Shown one piece after another: positions 52,796 to 61,198 of a stretch of DNA of 64,000 nucleotides. The DNA lies in assembly GCA_030426265.1 (NCBI GenBank), contig JAUHYP010000005.1, positions 1 to 64,000 on the forward strand, in the 5' to 3' direction. The position numbers and the translations under genes were made by a program. The notes under the pieces are model-generated. The model did no database searches, was not told the DNA's origin, and saw only the letters and a list, made by a program, of their open reading frames with translations. This stretch comes from Gammaproteobacteria bacterium (GTDB lineage: Bacteria > Pseudomonadota > Gammaproteobacteria > Xanthomonadales > SZUA-36). Position 1 is the first letter of the stretch. Every line of letters starts with the position of its first letter.

Positions 52796-52829
52796 ATAGG
52801 GCCAGTTGGTGAGCTGGCATGAGTCCAGA
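52796..52829. promoter_or_regulatory. Candidate MocR operator before the nitrilase gene
   Basis: Second copy of the bipartite motif ATAGGGCCAGTTGG-N8-CATGAGTCCAG, 68 bp upstream of the nitrilase start and one base past the MocR stop codon. 25 of 34 positions are fixed between the copies, all in the two halves; the eight central bases differ. This pattern fits a dimeric regulator binding two half-sites. Confidence 0.6.
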
Positions 52830-52830
52830 T

Positions 52831-54654
52831 TCAGGCGGCGTCGGGCGCGAGTTCCACCAGGGCCGAGTCGACCAGCCGGCCACCAGGGCGCCACCAGCGA
52901 ATCACGTTGTCGTGCAGCGTGACCTGGTAGCGGCCTTCCTCGCCGTAGGACCACTGGCCCCACTGGCGGCAGTAGAGGTCGTCCTCCACCCACCAGCGGC
53001 CCTCGTCACAGTCCTCGTCCGACTGGCCGGAGCGTCCGGTCATGTGGCCTCCGGGGTGCAGCTCGATGGTGCAGGGGTCGGAGTAGAACGTTCGGTAGTG
53101 GATCACGGCGCCCGGCAACAGCGCGGCCAGCCGCTCGCCGTCCAGAAGGCCCGGGTCCTCGGGGTCGAGGCGGGGGACGTGCTCACCGGACAGTTCACGC
53201 ACCAGCTTCTCGAGCTGGTTGACGCCCTCGCGGATGCGGTCCTCCGGCAGCGAGGTGACGCCGAGCCGGTAGAAGTTCCGCGAGCCCGACTCCTGCCCGT
53301 AGTAGTGGGCGTCCGGTTCGATGAGGATGCCGCGGCGCGCGGCGGCGTCCGCCAGGCGCACCACCGGCACGTAGGCGGGCGCCTGCACCCACAGGGAGGT
53401 GCCGCCCCGGGTGGGCAGCGTGATCTCGGTTTCGCGGTGGTAGTGGTTCAACGCCTGGCGCAGGGCGTCCCAGCGCCGGCCCAGCACGGTGTGCAACCGG
53501 GCCATGGCGGCATCGTAGTGGCCCAGGGAGAGAAACAGGGCCGCCGTGCGCTGTGACTGCAGGCTGGGGCGGCCCACCACCATGTGGCGCAACTTGCGCG
53601 CCTCGCGGATCAGCTCCGGCGCGGCCACGATGAAGCCGATGCGCAGACCGGGCGAGAGCATGCGCGGGAAGCCGGACACGTAGGCCACCCGGTTCTCGCG
53701 GTCCATGCCGCGCAGGGCCGGGTGGGGCGATCCCAGGTAGTTGTGCTCGGTGTCGAAGTCGTTCTCGATGATCAGCTGGTCACGCTGGGCGGCCATCGCC
53801 AGCAGGGCCTCGCGCCGCGCCTTGTCCATGGTCACGGCCGTGGGCACCTGGTGGCTGGGCGTGACGCAGACCACCTGGGCCTGCGCCAGGCGTTCGTCCA
53901 CCACGATGCCGCCGGCGTCCACGCCCTGGTGGATGAGTTCGGCGCCGGACTGGCGCAGCAGCTGGCGCAGGCGCGGGTTGCCCGGCTCTTCCATGGCCAC
54001 GGTGGTGGAGGCGTCGGCCAGCAGGCGTGAGAGCAGGTAAAGGGCGTTCTGCTCCCCGGCGGTGATCAGGATCTCGTCGGGCGAGGCGGCGATGCCGCGC
54101 CGCGGCAGCATCTTGGTGCGGATTTCCTCCACCAGGGCCGGGTCGTCGGAATCGTCCTCATTGACCGATCCGTCCTCCACGAAACGCGTCCCCAGCGCCA
54201 GGCGGCTGGCCTCGCGCCACTGCGCCGTGGGATAGAGCGAGTCGTCGAAGTGGCCCTCGATGAAGGGGAAAGGGTGGAGCTGCCAGTTGCGCGGGACGTG
54301 GAAGCCGGGTTCGGCCTGGGTGCGGATCCGGATCTTGCGTCGCCAGCCCGCGTCCAGGTTCGGCGCCGGTGCCGGGCTCCCGGTGTGGCCCACCCGGCCG
54401 CGCAGGATGTTCTCGCGCACGTAGATGCCGCTGCGATCGCGCGTCTCGGCGAAGCCTTCGCCGATGAGCTGCTCGTAGGCGAGCACCACGGTGTTGCGCG
54501 CCACCCCGAGTTGCTGGGACAGCTTGCGCGTCGACGGCAGGCGGCTGCCCGCTGGAAACGCCCCGCCGATGATGCCCTCGACCACGCGTTGGCGGATCTG
54601 GCTCTGCAGGCTGAGCGGACTCTGGGGGTCCAGGTAGATGAGGGCTTCGGCCAT
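52831..54654 (-). CDS. MocR-type (GntR plus aminotransferase-like) transcription factor lacking the PLP lysine
   Basis: 607 aa. A GntR winged-helix domain (SLQSQIRQRVVEGIIGG at 15-31, RLPSTRKLSQQLGVARNTV at 38-56) is followed by a fold-type I aminotransferase domain (about 115-480). VTPSHQVPTAVTM and IENDFDTEHNY fit PLP-binding MocR proteins. The usual S-K-x-L lysine is replaced: the segment reads SGFPRMLSPGLR with Arg331 (codon CGC). A C-terminal extension of about 115 residues (from about 490), with tryptophans and cysteines, is absent from ordinary MocR proteins of about 480 aa. It probably controls the nitrilase and receptor genes. Confidence 0.88.
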   Translation of the reverse strand: MAEALIYLDPQSPLSLQSQIRQRVVEGIIGGAFPAGSRLPSTRKLSQQLGVARNTVVLAYEQLIGEGFAETRDRSGIYVRENILRGRVGHTGSPAPAPNLDAGWRRKIRIRTQAEPGFHVPRNWQLHPFPFIEGHFDDSLYPTAQWREASRLALGTRFVEDGSVNEDDSDDPALVEEIRTKMLPRRGIAASPDEILITAGEQNALYLLSRLLADASTTVAMEEPGNPRLRQLLRQSGAELIHQGVDAGGIVVDERLAQAQVVCVTPSHQVPTAVTMDKARREALLAMAAQRDQLIIENDFDTEHNYLGSPHPALRGMDRENRVAYVSGFPRMLSPGLRIGFIVAAPELIREARKLRHMVVGRPSLQSQRTAALFLSLGHYDAAMARLHTVLGRRWDALRQALNHYHRETEITLPTRGGTSLWVQAPAYVPVVRLADAAARRGILIEPDAHYYGQESGSRNFYRLGVTSLPEDRIREGVNQLEKLVRELSGEHVPRLDPEDPGLLDGERLAALLPGAVIHYRTFYSDPCTIELHPGGHMTGRSGQSDEDCDEGRWWVEDDLYCRQWGQWSYGEEGRYQVTLHDNVIRWWRPGGRLVDSALVELAPDAA

Positions 54655-54667
54655 CAGGGTCGGGGAT

Positions 54668-55501
54668 TCAGAGTTCGGAACCCAGCCTGCAGCGTTCCTG
54701 CAGGAAGCGCGCGATGCCGTCCTCGTCGTGGTGCCCGATGACGGCGGTGGCGGCCTGCTTCACGTGCTCGGCCGCATTTGCCGGCGCATAGCTCTCGTCG
54801 GCCGCCGCGAACATGCTCAGGTCGTTGTCGCTGTCGCCGAAACACACCACCCGCTCCAGGCCCAGCTGCGCGCGCAGGGTTCCAACCGCCGCGCCCTTGC
54901 TCGCGTCGGTGTGGTGGATGTCGATCCAGCGCCAGCCTTCGCCCTCCCAGGCCTCGCCGGCGTAGGCCACCAGGTGAGGCTCGCCCGCGATCAGCGCCGC
55001 GATGCGGTCGATGGCCGGACCCGGCCCAAGGGCGCTGATGTTGGTGATCTCGGCGTCGGCCGGCAGTTCGGCCGCCGGCCGGATCTTCACCTCGCTGCGC
55101 TTCACGAAGGCCTGGGCCAGCTTGCCCTCGATCTCGTTCTGCAGGGGCGGGTGGTAGATGGCGTGGCGGTTGCCCGGCTCGAGCGTGAACACGAAGGGCG
55201 TCACGTCCTGGGCCAGCACGGCGGTCAGCACATGCTCCACCTCGTCCAGGGCCAGGTAGTTCTGGTGCGAATAGGCGTCGCGTTCCGGGTCCCAGATCAT
55301 CACGCCGTTCTTGTACACCTGCGGCAAACGGAAACCGTGGGGCGCGAGCAGGTCGCGGGCCGCGTGAAGGGTACGCCCGGTGGCGACGGTGTAGGCCACG
55401 TTCCGTGCCGCGAGCGCCTTCAGGGTTTCCCGCGTGAAACCGGAAAGTTGCCCCTTGGCGTCGAGCAGGGTGCCGTCAAGATCGAAAACGATGAGTTCCA
55501 T
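54668..55501 (-). CDS. HAD-superfamily phosphatase, Cof type
   Basis: 277 aa. Motif I is FDLDGTLLD (Asp7, Asp9). Motif II is VATGRT, motif III is the Lys in DASKGAAV, and motif IV is FGDSDNDLSMF. The large C2-type cap between motifs II and III fits the Cof/YidA/YwpJ group of cytoplasmic sugar-phosphate phosphatases. It is 13 bp upstream of the MocR gene on the same strand and is probably co-transcribed. Confidence 0.9.
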   Translation of the reverse strand: MELIVFDLDGTLLDAKGQLSGFTRETLKALAARNVAYTVATGRTLHAARDLLAPHGFRLPQVYKNGVMIWDPERDAYSHQNYLALDEVEHVLTAVLAQDVTPFVFTLEPGNRHAIYHPPLQNEIEGKLAQAFVKRSEVKIRPAAELPADAEITNISALGPGPAIDRIAALIAGEPHLVAYAGEAWEGEGWRWIDIHHTDASKGAAVGTLRAQLGLERVVCFGDSDNDLSMFAAADESYAPANAAEHVKQAATAVIGHHDEDGIARFLQERCRLGSEL

Positions 55502-55692
55502 GGAGCGTGGGACTGGGCAGGGGCGAGGCGGTTCACTCTACACCGGCTGGGGGCCCGATGGGGCGCCGGATCAGCGGAATTGAACTGCGGCTGGGCCGGC
55601 CACACTCCGCCCGACGGGGTGTGGGATAATGCGGCGCACCCGGGCGCAGCCACAGTGGCGCGCCTTCTTACCGTAGTTGCAGGAATCTCGAA

Positions 55693-56841
55693 ATGAATGG
55701 CTTGACCCGATGGACCTCCCTGTTGGCCCTGGCATTGCCGTTGGCGGTGCACGCCGACACCCTCACCATCGCCACGGACGCCGACCTGGTGAACCACTTC
55801 CCGGGCCCGGATGGACTGATCGGCACGAATGACGACGTGGTCTCCGCCGCGGCATCGAGCGTTCAGGGTTCGGAACCCAACACGGTCGGGAGCACGGGCT
55901 ACAACGCCTTTCAGTTCTCCTCGCAGGCCGACGCTTCGATGCCCACGGGCACCAATGCCATCACCTTCGTGCGGGGAACCGTCACCATCGACGAAGACGT
56001 AGCCGCCAACGGTGGAGGCGCCCTGGTCACAGGACTCGAGATCGCTTCCGGTACGGAACCCTTTCCGGGGCACGGCGCCTACACCTCGCGTATCACCGAG
56101 GTGAACAGTGGCAGCTACAACCCAGCGACGGGCGCATTCGAGATTGATGCGGATTTCGCTTACACGATTCTGGGCGTGACCCAGCCCGAACCGAATGTCG
56201 CGCTGAGCGGGCAGGCCTTCTACCGCGAAGCCGCTGACTACGGCACACCGACCGGCAACAGCTACATGGACTCGGTCGCCATTCCGCTGGCCCAGGCCGC
56301 CGGTTCGGATTCGGTCCTGTTCGTCGAGGCCGAGGGGGCGTTGACCAACCTCGGCTACCCCATTCGCCAGGCCCTGGTTGCACTGGGCGGCAACGGCTTC
56401 CTGATCAACCCTGGGCTCAACGACGCCTGGTTCTACGAGCCGACCGCCGGCCAAGGCTTCTTCGTGAACGTGTTTCCCGTGGGTGGCACGATGTTCGTTT
56501 CCTGGTTCACCTACGATACCGAGCGTCCCCCACAGGACGTCACCGCCGTTCTCGGCGAACCCGGTCATCGCTGGCTGACCGCCCAGGGGCCGTTCAGCGG
56601 CGACACCGCCACGCTCAGCGTCTACCTCACCGAGGGCGGCGTCTTCGACAGCGCCCAGCCCCCGGCCACGACCGATCCAACGCCCATCGGCACCATCACC
56701 ATTACCTGGAGCGACTGCGATACGGCTGAACTCGAGTACGCCTTCCTGGGCCTGACGGGGACCATCCCCATCGAGCGCGTGTCCAAGGACAATGTCGTCC
56801 TCTGCGAAGCCTTCCTCTCCGAGGACCCGCCGGTTCGCTGA
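55693..56841 (+). CDS. Exported protein with a C-terminal GQG domain
   Basis: 382 aa. The signal peptide ends VHA-D. The N-terminal beta-rich part (about 22-230) begins TLTIATDADLVNHFPGPDG and has no family I recognise. The C-terminal domain (about 235-375) with AWFYEPTAGQGFFVNVFPV, HRWLTAQG, WSDCDTAELEY and KDNVVLC corresponds piece by piece to the C-terminus of the protein at 43508-44818. Start ATG 55693 follows AGGAATCTCGAA. An extended -10 (TGGGATAAT, 55624-55632) is a likely promoter. The function is unknown. Confidence 0.7.
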   Translation: MNGLTRWTSLLALALPLAVHADTLTIATDADLVNHFPGPDGLIGTNDDVVSAAASSVQGSEPNTVGSTGYNAFQFSSQADASMPTGTNAITFVRGTVTIDEDVAANGGGALVTGLEIASGTEPFPGHGAYTSRITEVNSGSYNPATGAFEIDADFAYTILGVTQPEPNVALSGQAFYREAADYGTPTGNSYMDSVAIPLAQAAGSDSVLFVEAEGALTNLGYPIRQALVALGGNGFLINPGLNDAWFYEPTAGQGFFVNVFPVGGTMFVSWFTYDTERPPQDVTAVLGEPGHRWLTAQGPFSGDTATLSVYLTEGGVFDSAQPPATTDPTPIGTITITWSDCDTAELEYAFLGLTGTIPIERVSKDNVVLCEAFLSEDPPVR

Positions 56842-56967
56842 GGCGCGCCGGCCGCCTGTCGATCCGCCATCTGCCGGCGCGCGTCGCCGGCGACCTGCAA
56901 CCGCTCCCCAGGACGCCCCGGGACGGGCCGGGCTTCGTCCTGGCCCGCACCACTTGAAGCAGCAAAT

Positions 56968-56986
56968 AGTAATGATTATCATTTGG
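56968..56986. promoter_or_regulatory. Fur box before hemP
   Basis: The core AATGATTATCATT (56971-56983) is a perfect 6-1-6 inverted repeat and matches the Fur consensus. It ends five bases before the hemP start codon, so bound Fur would block either the promoter or the ribosome site. Confidence 0.8.
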
Positions 56987-56988
56987 TG

Positions 56989-57153
56989 ATGCAGCGCGCC
57001 CAGGTTCTACCCAAGCCCAAGCAGGACACACCCCGCGAACCCTTGAAGGTCAGCGACCTCATGCGCCACGGTCACGTGCTCGAACTCGATCACGAAGGCC
57101 AGATCTACACCCTGCGCATCACGCGCAACCGCAAGCTCATTCTCACCAAGTAG
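56989..57153 (+). CDS. hemP: Hemin uptake protein HemP
   Basis: 54 aa. The C-terminal half, with LELDHEGQIYTLRITRNRKL and the ending ILTK, is the HemP signature; the N-terminus is a short basic/proline-rich lead (MQRAQVLPKPKQ). Family members are small proteins of haem/iron-uptake loci. Start ATG 56989; a GTG one codon earlier is possible. A Fur box overlaps the region just upstream, matching iron control. No haem receptor gene lies next to it, so here it stands alone. Confidence 0.88.
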   Translation: MQRAQVLPKPKQDTPREPLKVSDLMRHGHVLELDHEGQIYTLRITRNRKLILTK

Positions 57154-57244
57154 CCCGGGCCGGGCCTGTCCACCCTGTCAATTCCTGGGCGAAGAACCGC
57201 CCGGCCGTCCCCCGTGTTCGCCCCTCGTCCCGAAAGGCCCCTCT

Positions 57245-57267
57245 TGATGCACCGATTTTGTGCATCA
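57245..57267. promoter_or_regulatory. NtrC-type enhancer site
   Basis: TGATGCAC and GTGCATCA form eight-base arms around a seven-base centre. The inner 17 bases, TGCACCGATTTTGTGCA, match the NtrC consensus TGCACC-N5-GGTGCA at all but one position. It lies about 120-140 bp before the predicted sigma-54 start, the standard enhancer distance. Confidence 0.75.
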
Positions 57268-57360
57268 CCGGGAGGCACAGCGCCCCAAATTCATGCGCGC
57301 TTTCGGGGCGTTCCCGCGTGGCGAACCCCTAACTCCTTGTAATCAAAACCCTTACGGGAA

Positions 57361-57376
57361 TGGCCCGATAATTGCT
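57361..57376 (+). promoter_or_regulatory. Sigma-54 promoter of the TorF-like porin gene
   Basis: TGGCCCGATAATTGCT fits the -24/-12 pattern TGGC(A/C)C-N5-TTGC with GG and GC ten bases apart. The expected transcript start is near 57387, about 54 bases before the ATG. Confidence 0.8.
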
Positions 57377-57440
57377 TGTAAGGGGGCAAGCGGGTCGCTC
57401 TTGCGAGCCCCAACAACGAGAGAAAGGGAGAGTGAGTCTT

Positions 57441-58082
57441 ATGATGAAGAAAGCCATCCAAACCATGCTGGCCCTCGGTACGCTCACAGCGGCTCCCGCA
57501 GTGCTGGCGGTCGACTGGTCAGCGAACCTCGGCTACAACAGCGAATACATCTACCGCGGTATTCCGCAGAAGAATTCCTCTGCCTTCGGCGGCATCGACA
57601 TGGAAGCCGGTGGCTTCTATGCGGGCGCCTGGGGCGCCGATGTCGGCGACGGCATCGAAATCGACTACTACGCCGGTTACGGTCTGGAAGTGGGCGACTT
57701 CACCCTGGGTGCGGGGTTCACGGTGTACACCTACACCGGTGACTTCGACGACACCTACAAGGAAGTGAACCTGTCCGCAGGCTGGAGCTTCCTGACCTTC
57801 GACGCGGCCATCGGCGAATACGACAACTTCGGCGCCGGCACGCTGGACTACCAATTCTACTCCCTGACCGCTGAGTTCGGCGGGTTCTACGGCACGGTCG
57901 GCACCTTCGAAGACGACTTCGACGGCAGTTACTACGAGGCGGGATACGGCAGCGACCTGACGGTCAACGATACGTACCTGCTCGACTACGCCATCGCCGT
58001 GATCTACAGCGACTCCACCCTGCTGGGCGGAGATTCGGACACCAACCTGGTGTTCACACTGAGCAGGAGTTTTGATTTCTGA
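57441..58082 (+). CDS. Putative outer-membrane porin, TorF family
   Basis: 213 aa. The signal peptide ends VLA-V. The mature protein starts DWSANLGYNSEYIYRGIPQ, the hallmark of the TorF/TIGR02001 family, continues as alternating beta strands and ends in Phe (SRSFDF), as outer-membrane barrels do. Relatives are often found beside glnK-amtB. Here it lies behind NtrC and sigma-54 sites and before glnE, so nitrogen-limited expression is likely. Start ATG 57441 or 57444, after GGGAG. The solute is unknown. Confidence 0.82.
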   Translation: MMKKAIQTMLALGTLTAAPAVLAVDWSANLGYNSEYIYRGIPQKNSSAFGGIDMEAGGFYAGAWGADVGDGIEIDYYAGYGLEVGDFTLGAGFTVYTYTGDFDDTYKEVNLSAGWSFLTFDAAIGEYDNFGAGTLDYQFYSLTAEFGGFYGTVGTFEDDFDGSYYEAGYGSDLTVNDTYLLDYAIAVIYSDSTLLGGDSDTNLVFTLSRSFDF

Positions 58083-58172
58083 GTCCATGGGAAACCCATG
58101 GACCCAAAACGGTGTTCTCCACAGGCCAGGGTCGGATTGAGCCCCCGACCCACTGAGCTGGCCTGAACATTC

Positions 58173-58200
58173 AGCCCCGGTCCCCCCGGGGCTTCTTTTT
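58173..58200 (+). terminator. Intrinsic terminator of the TorF-like porin gene
   Basis: Stem AGCCCCGG / CCGGGGCT with a five-base loop is followed by TCTTTTTG. It lies 90 bp after the stop codon and separates the nitrogen-controlled porin from glnE. Confidence 0.85.
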
Positions 58201-58294
58201 GCCTGGCTGTCGTGCAGCCCGGCTGAATTCATTGCCTTCTTCTATTTGTCTGGCTGTCGCAATTTGGTGCGCCAACCACGGCTAATATAGCTCA

Positions 58295-60940
58295 ATGTCA
58301 CAGGAACGCAACAAACGGGTGCTCGAAAGCAGTCCCTTTCTTCAGAAACTGCACCACCGCCACCCGGATTGGCTCATTTCGCTGAATGACGAAGGGCGCC
58401 TGGAAGGCGATCATCCACCGGATACCGACACCCTGGATGAAACCGTTGCAGGACAGGGGCTTACCGCTGGCCTGAGACAGTTCCGAAACCGGGAAATGTT
58501 GCGCATCACCTGGCGGGAAATCACGCGAACCGCCACCCTGCAGCAGACCCTCGCCGATCTCACGCGCCTGGCCGAATTGTGCCTCCAGGCCGCCATCGAC
58601 CACCACGAAACGGCCCTGCGTGAGCGCTTCGGCACCCCGCGAAGCGAGGAGGGCGAGGCGCAATCCCTCATCGTCCTGGGCCTGGGCAAGCTCGGCGGCG
58701 GCGAACTGAACCTGTCCTCCGACATCGACATCATCCCGTGCTTCCCGAAGGCTGGTGAATGCGACGGACGCCGCGGCCTGGCCAACGAGCAATTCTTCAC
58801 GCGACTGGCGCGCGCGGTGATCGGCTCCCTGTCCGAGGTTACGGAGGATGGTTTCTGCTTCCGCGTCGACACCCGGCTGCGCCCCTTCGGCGATGCCGGC
58901 CCCCTGGTGTGCAGCTTCGGCGCGCTGGAGCAGTACTACCAGCGCGAAGGCCGCGACTGGGAACGCTACGCCCTGCTGAAGGCCCGGCCGGTCGCCGGCG
59001 ACCGGGATGCCGGTGAACGACTGCTGTCCGACCTCGCGCCGTTCGTCTATCGCCGGTACATCGACTACGGCGCCGTGGAGGCGCTGCGCGACATGCTGGA
59101 CTCGGTGCGCAGCGACGCCGCGCGCCGTGACCGGGAGGACGACGTCAAACGCGGCCCGGGCGGAATCCGCGAGGTCGAGTTCCTGGTGCAATGCGTGCAA
59201 CTGCTGCGCGGCGGCCGCGAGCCGGCCCTGCGGACGCCCTCCCTGTACACGGCGCTGGAAGCCATCGAGGGCCTCGGCCTGTTTCCGCCGGGCCGGGTCG
59301 AAACGCTCCGCGAGTGCTATGCCTTCCTGCGCCACCTGGAGAATGCCATCCAGGCCCTGCATGACCGCCAGGAACACCGCCTCCCGCAAGGCGAAGACCT
59401 GGACCGCATCGTCACCATCATGCAAATGCCCGACGAGGCGGCCCTGATGACACGCCTCGCCGAGGTGCGCCGGGAAGTGAGCGCCGCCCTGGACGACAGC
59501 TTTCCCCGCCGGGAAGGCGCAACCCGCAGCGGCAGCGAACCGTGGCGACAACGCGTCGACGAGGGCAAGGGCGAGGCCTGGGAGGATTTTCGCCAGCGCC
59601 TGGTGCGCACCGCGCTCAGCGGCCGCGCGGCCGAACGCCTCGACCGCTTCATGCCGCTGCTGCTGGATGTCCTGGCCGAACGCGACCCGGGCGCCGAGGC
59701 CCTGGGCGCGGTGCTGGCCCTGGTGCTGGCGGTGTGCAAACGCAGCGCCTACCTGGCCCTGCTGGAACAGAATCCTCCGGCGCTGGCGCGCATGGTCGAC
59801 CTGTTCGCGGCCAGCCACTGGGTGGCCGACGCGGTCGTGCGCCACCCGGCCCTGCTGGACGAACTGATCGACCCGGCGCTGGGGCGCACCCTGCCTGAGC
59901 GAGCCGACCTGGAACGCACCGCACGGCGCCTCGGCCACCGCCCCCAGGAGCCCGAGGAAGCCGTCAACGCACTGAATTACCTGAAGCTTTCCCAGACCCT
60001 TCGCGTGGGCGTGGCCGAGCTCGAAGGGGTGATCGACGCCGTCGAAGCGGAGCGCCGCTTGACCGAACTGGCCGAAGTGCTGCTCGGCAGTTGCCTGGAA
60101 CTTGCCGAGGCGGCGATCACGTCGCGACATGGCCGCCCGTCCGGGAATGGCCTGGCCGTGATCGGCTACGGCAGCCTGGGCGCGGGTGACATTTCCTACA
60201 CCTCCGACCTGGACCTGGTGTTCCTCTATCCCGCGGACAGCGGGGACTCGGACGGCGCCCGTCCACTGGCGGCGGAAACCTGGTACACCCGGCTGGTGCG
60301 ACGCCTGCTGGCGCTGGTCACGACCTATTCCCCGGCCGGCAAGCTGTTCGAAGTGGATACCCGCCTGCGGCCCAACGGCCGTGCCGGCCTGTTGGTGTCG
60401 TCCCTTTCCGCCTTCGAGCGCTACCAGCACGAGAACGCCTGGGTGTGGGAGTGGCAGGCGCTGACGCGGGCCCGGCCCGTCGCCGGCAATGCCGAACTCG
60501 GCCGGTCCTTCGCCGCCATCCGCGAGCGGGTGCTGGCGGAACCCCGCGAAGCCGTGGACCTTCGCGGCGAGATCGCCACCATGCGCGTCCGCATGCGTGA
60601 GCAGATCGACAGCGACGACCGGTTCAAGCACGGCCCCGGCGGCCTGGTGGACATCGACTTCCTGGCCCAGCTGGGTGTGCTGGAAAATGCCGCCCGCCAC
60701 CCCGCGTTGATCGCCCCGACCGGGACCCCCGGACAGCTCGAAGCCCTCGGCGGCATCGGCTGGCTCACGGATGAGGAGGTGGCGATGCTCAGGAGCACCT
60801 ACCACGCGCTGACGCGCGCCCGGCACCTCCGGACCCTGTGTCGTGACGGCTGCGGGGCGGCGCCGTACACGGATGCGGCTCGGAAACTCTGCGCGCGCTT
60901 CGGGCTCGCTGCACCTGCCGATGGGGGGGATTCGGAGTAA
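58295..60940 (+). CDS. glnE: Glutamine synthetase adenylyltransferase/adenylyl-removing enzyme
   Basis: 881 aa, somewhat shorter than E. coli GlnE (about 945). It adds and removes AMP on glutamine synthetase in response to PII. The two nucleotidyltransferase cores are present: GLGKLGGGELNLSSDIDI (about 128-145, removal half) and IGYGSLGAGDISYTSDLDL (about 622-640, transfer half). Each is followed by its RVDTRLRPFG or EVDTRLRPNG segment. The shortening is at the N-terminus. It shares a nitrogen theme with the sigma-54-driven porin upstream, though a terminator separates them. Confidence 0.95.
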   Translation: MSQERNKRVLESSPFLQKLHHRHPDWLISLNDEGRLEGDHPPDTDTLDETVAGQGLTAGLRQFRNREMLRITWREITRTATLQQTLADLTRLAELCLQAAIDHHETALRERFGTPRSEEGEAQSLIVLGLGKLGGGELNLSSDIDIIPCFPKAGECDGRRGLANEQFFTRLARAVIGSLSEVTEDGFCFRVDTRLRPFGDAGPLVCSFGALEQYYQREGRDWERYALLKARPVAGDRDAGERLLSDLAPFVYRRYIDYGAVEALRDMLDSVRSDAARRDREDDVKRGPGGIREVEFLVQCVQLLRGGREPALRTPSLYTALEAIEGLGLFPPGRVETLRECYAFLRHLENAIQALHDRQEHRLPQGEDLDRIVTIMQMPDEAALMTRLAEVRREVSAALDDSFPRREGATRSGSEPWRQRVDEGKGEAWEDFRQRLVRTALSGRAAERLDRFMPLLLDVLAERDPGAEALGAVLALVLAVCKRSAYLALLEQNPPALARMVDLFAASHWVADAVVRHPALLDELIDPALGRTLPERADLERTARRLGHRPQEPEEAVNALNYLKLSQTLRVGVAELEGVIDAVEAERRLTELAEVLLGSCLELAEAAITSRHGRPSGNGLAVIGYGSLGAGDISYTSDLDLVFLYPADSGDSDGARPLAAETWYTRLVRRLLALVTTYSPAGKLFEVDTRLRPNGRAGLLVSSLSAFERYQHENAWVWEWQALTRARPVAGNAELGRSFAAIRERVLAEPREAVDLRGEIATMRVRMREQIDSDDRFKHGPGGLVDIDFLAQLGVLENAARHPALIAPTGTPGQLEALGGIGWLTDEEVAMLRSTYHALTRARHLRTLCRDGCGAAPYTDAARKLCARFGLAAPADGGDSE

Positions 60941-60973
60941 AATGCCCGCTCGCACCGCCGAGAGAGATCATTC

Positions 60974-61183
60974 GTGGCCCACCTGACCGACGCCAACGAC
61001 GAAACGCTGGCCCAGGCCAACGCCCAGGGCCACTACGAGGTGCGCCGCGCTCAGTTGCCCCTGTCCTGCCCCATGCCCGAACAGAAGCTCTGGAACTCCC
61101 ATCCCCGCGTCTACCTTCCCATCGAGGAAACCGGCGAGGCGCGTTGCCCGTACTGCGGCGCCCGCTACACGCTGGTGGACTGA
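60974..61183 (+). CDS. Small zinc-finger protein (zf-CHCC/NDUFS6-like)
   Basis: 69 aa, GTG start. HPRVYLPIEETGEARCPYCG with the preceding cysteine (LSCPMP) is the CHCC-type zinc-ribbon seen in bacterial relatives of mitochondrial NDUFS6. The family is short and usually annotated only as zinc-finger domain protein. It lies between glnE and the glycosyltransferase with gaps of 33 and 15 bp. Confidence 0.82.
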   Translation: MAHLTDANDETLAQANAQGHYEVRRAQLPLSCPMPEQKLWNSHPRVYLPIEETGEARCPYCGARYTLVD

Positions 61184-61198
61184 GCCGCTCGCTTTCCC

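Noticed and set aside
58298-60955. Open frame of about 885 codons on the minus strand across glnE
   Set aside because: It mirrors glnE, whose plus-strand product has full GlnE motifs. High GC keeps the antisense frame open by chance and its translation resembles no protein family.
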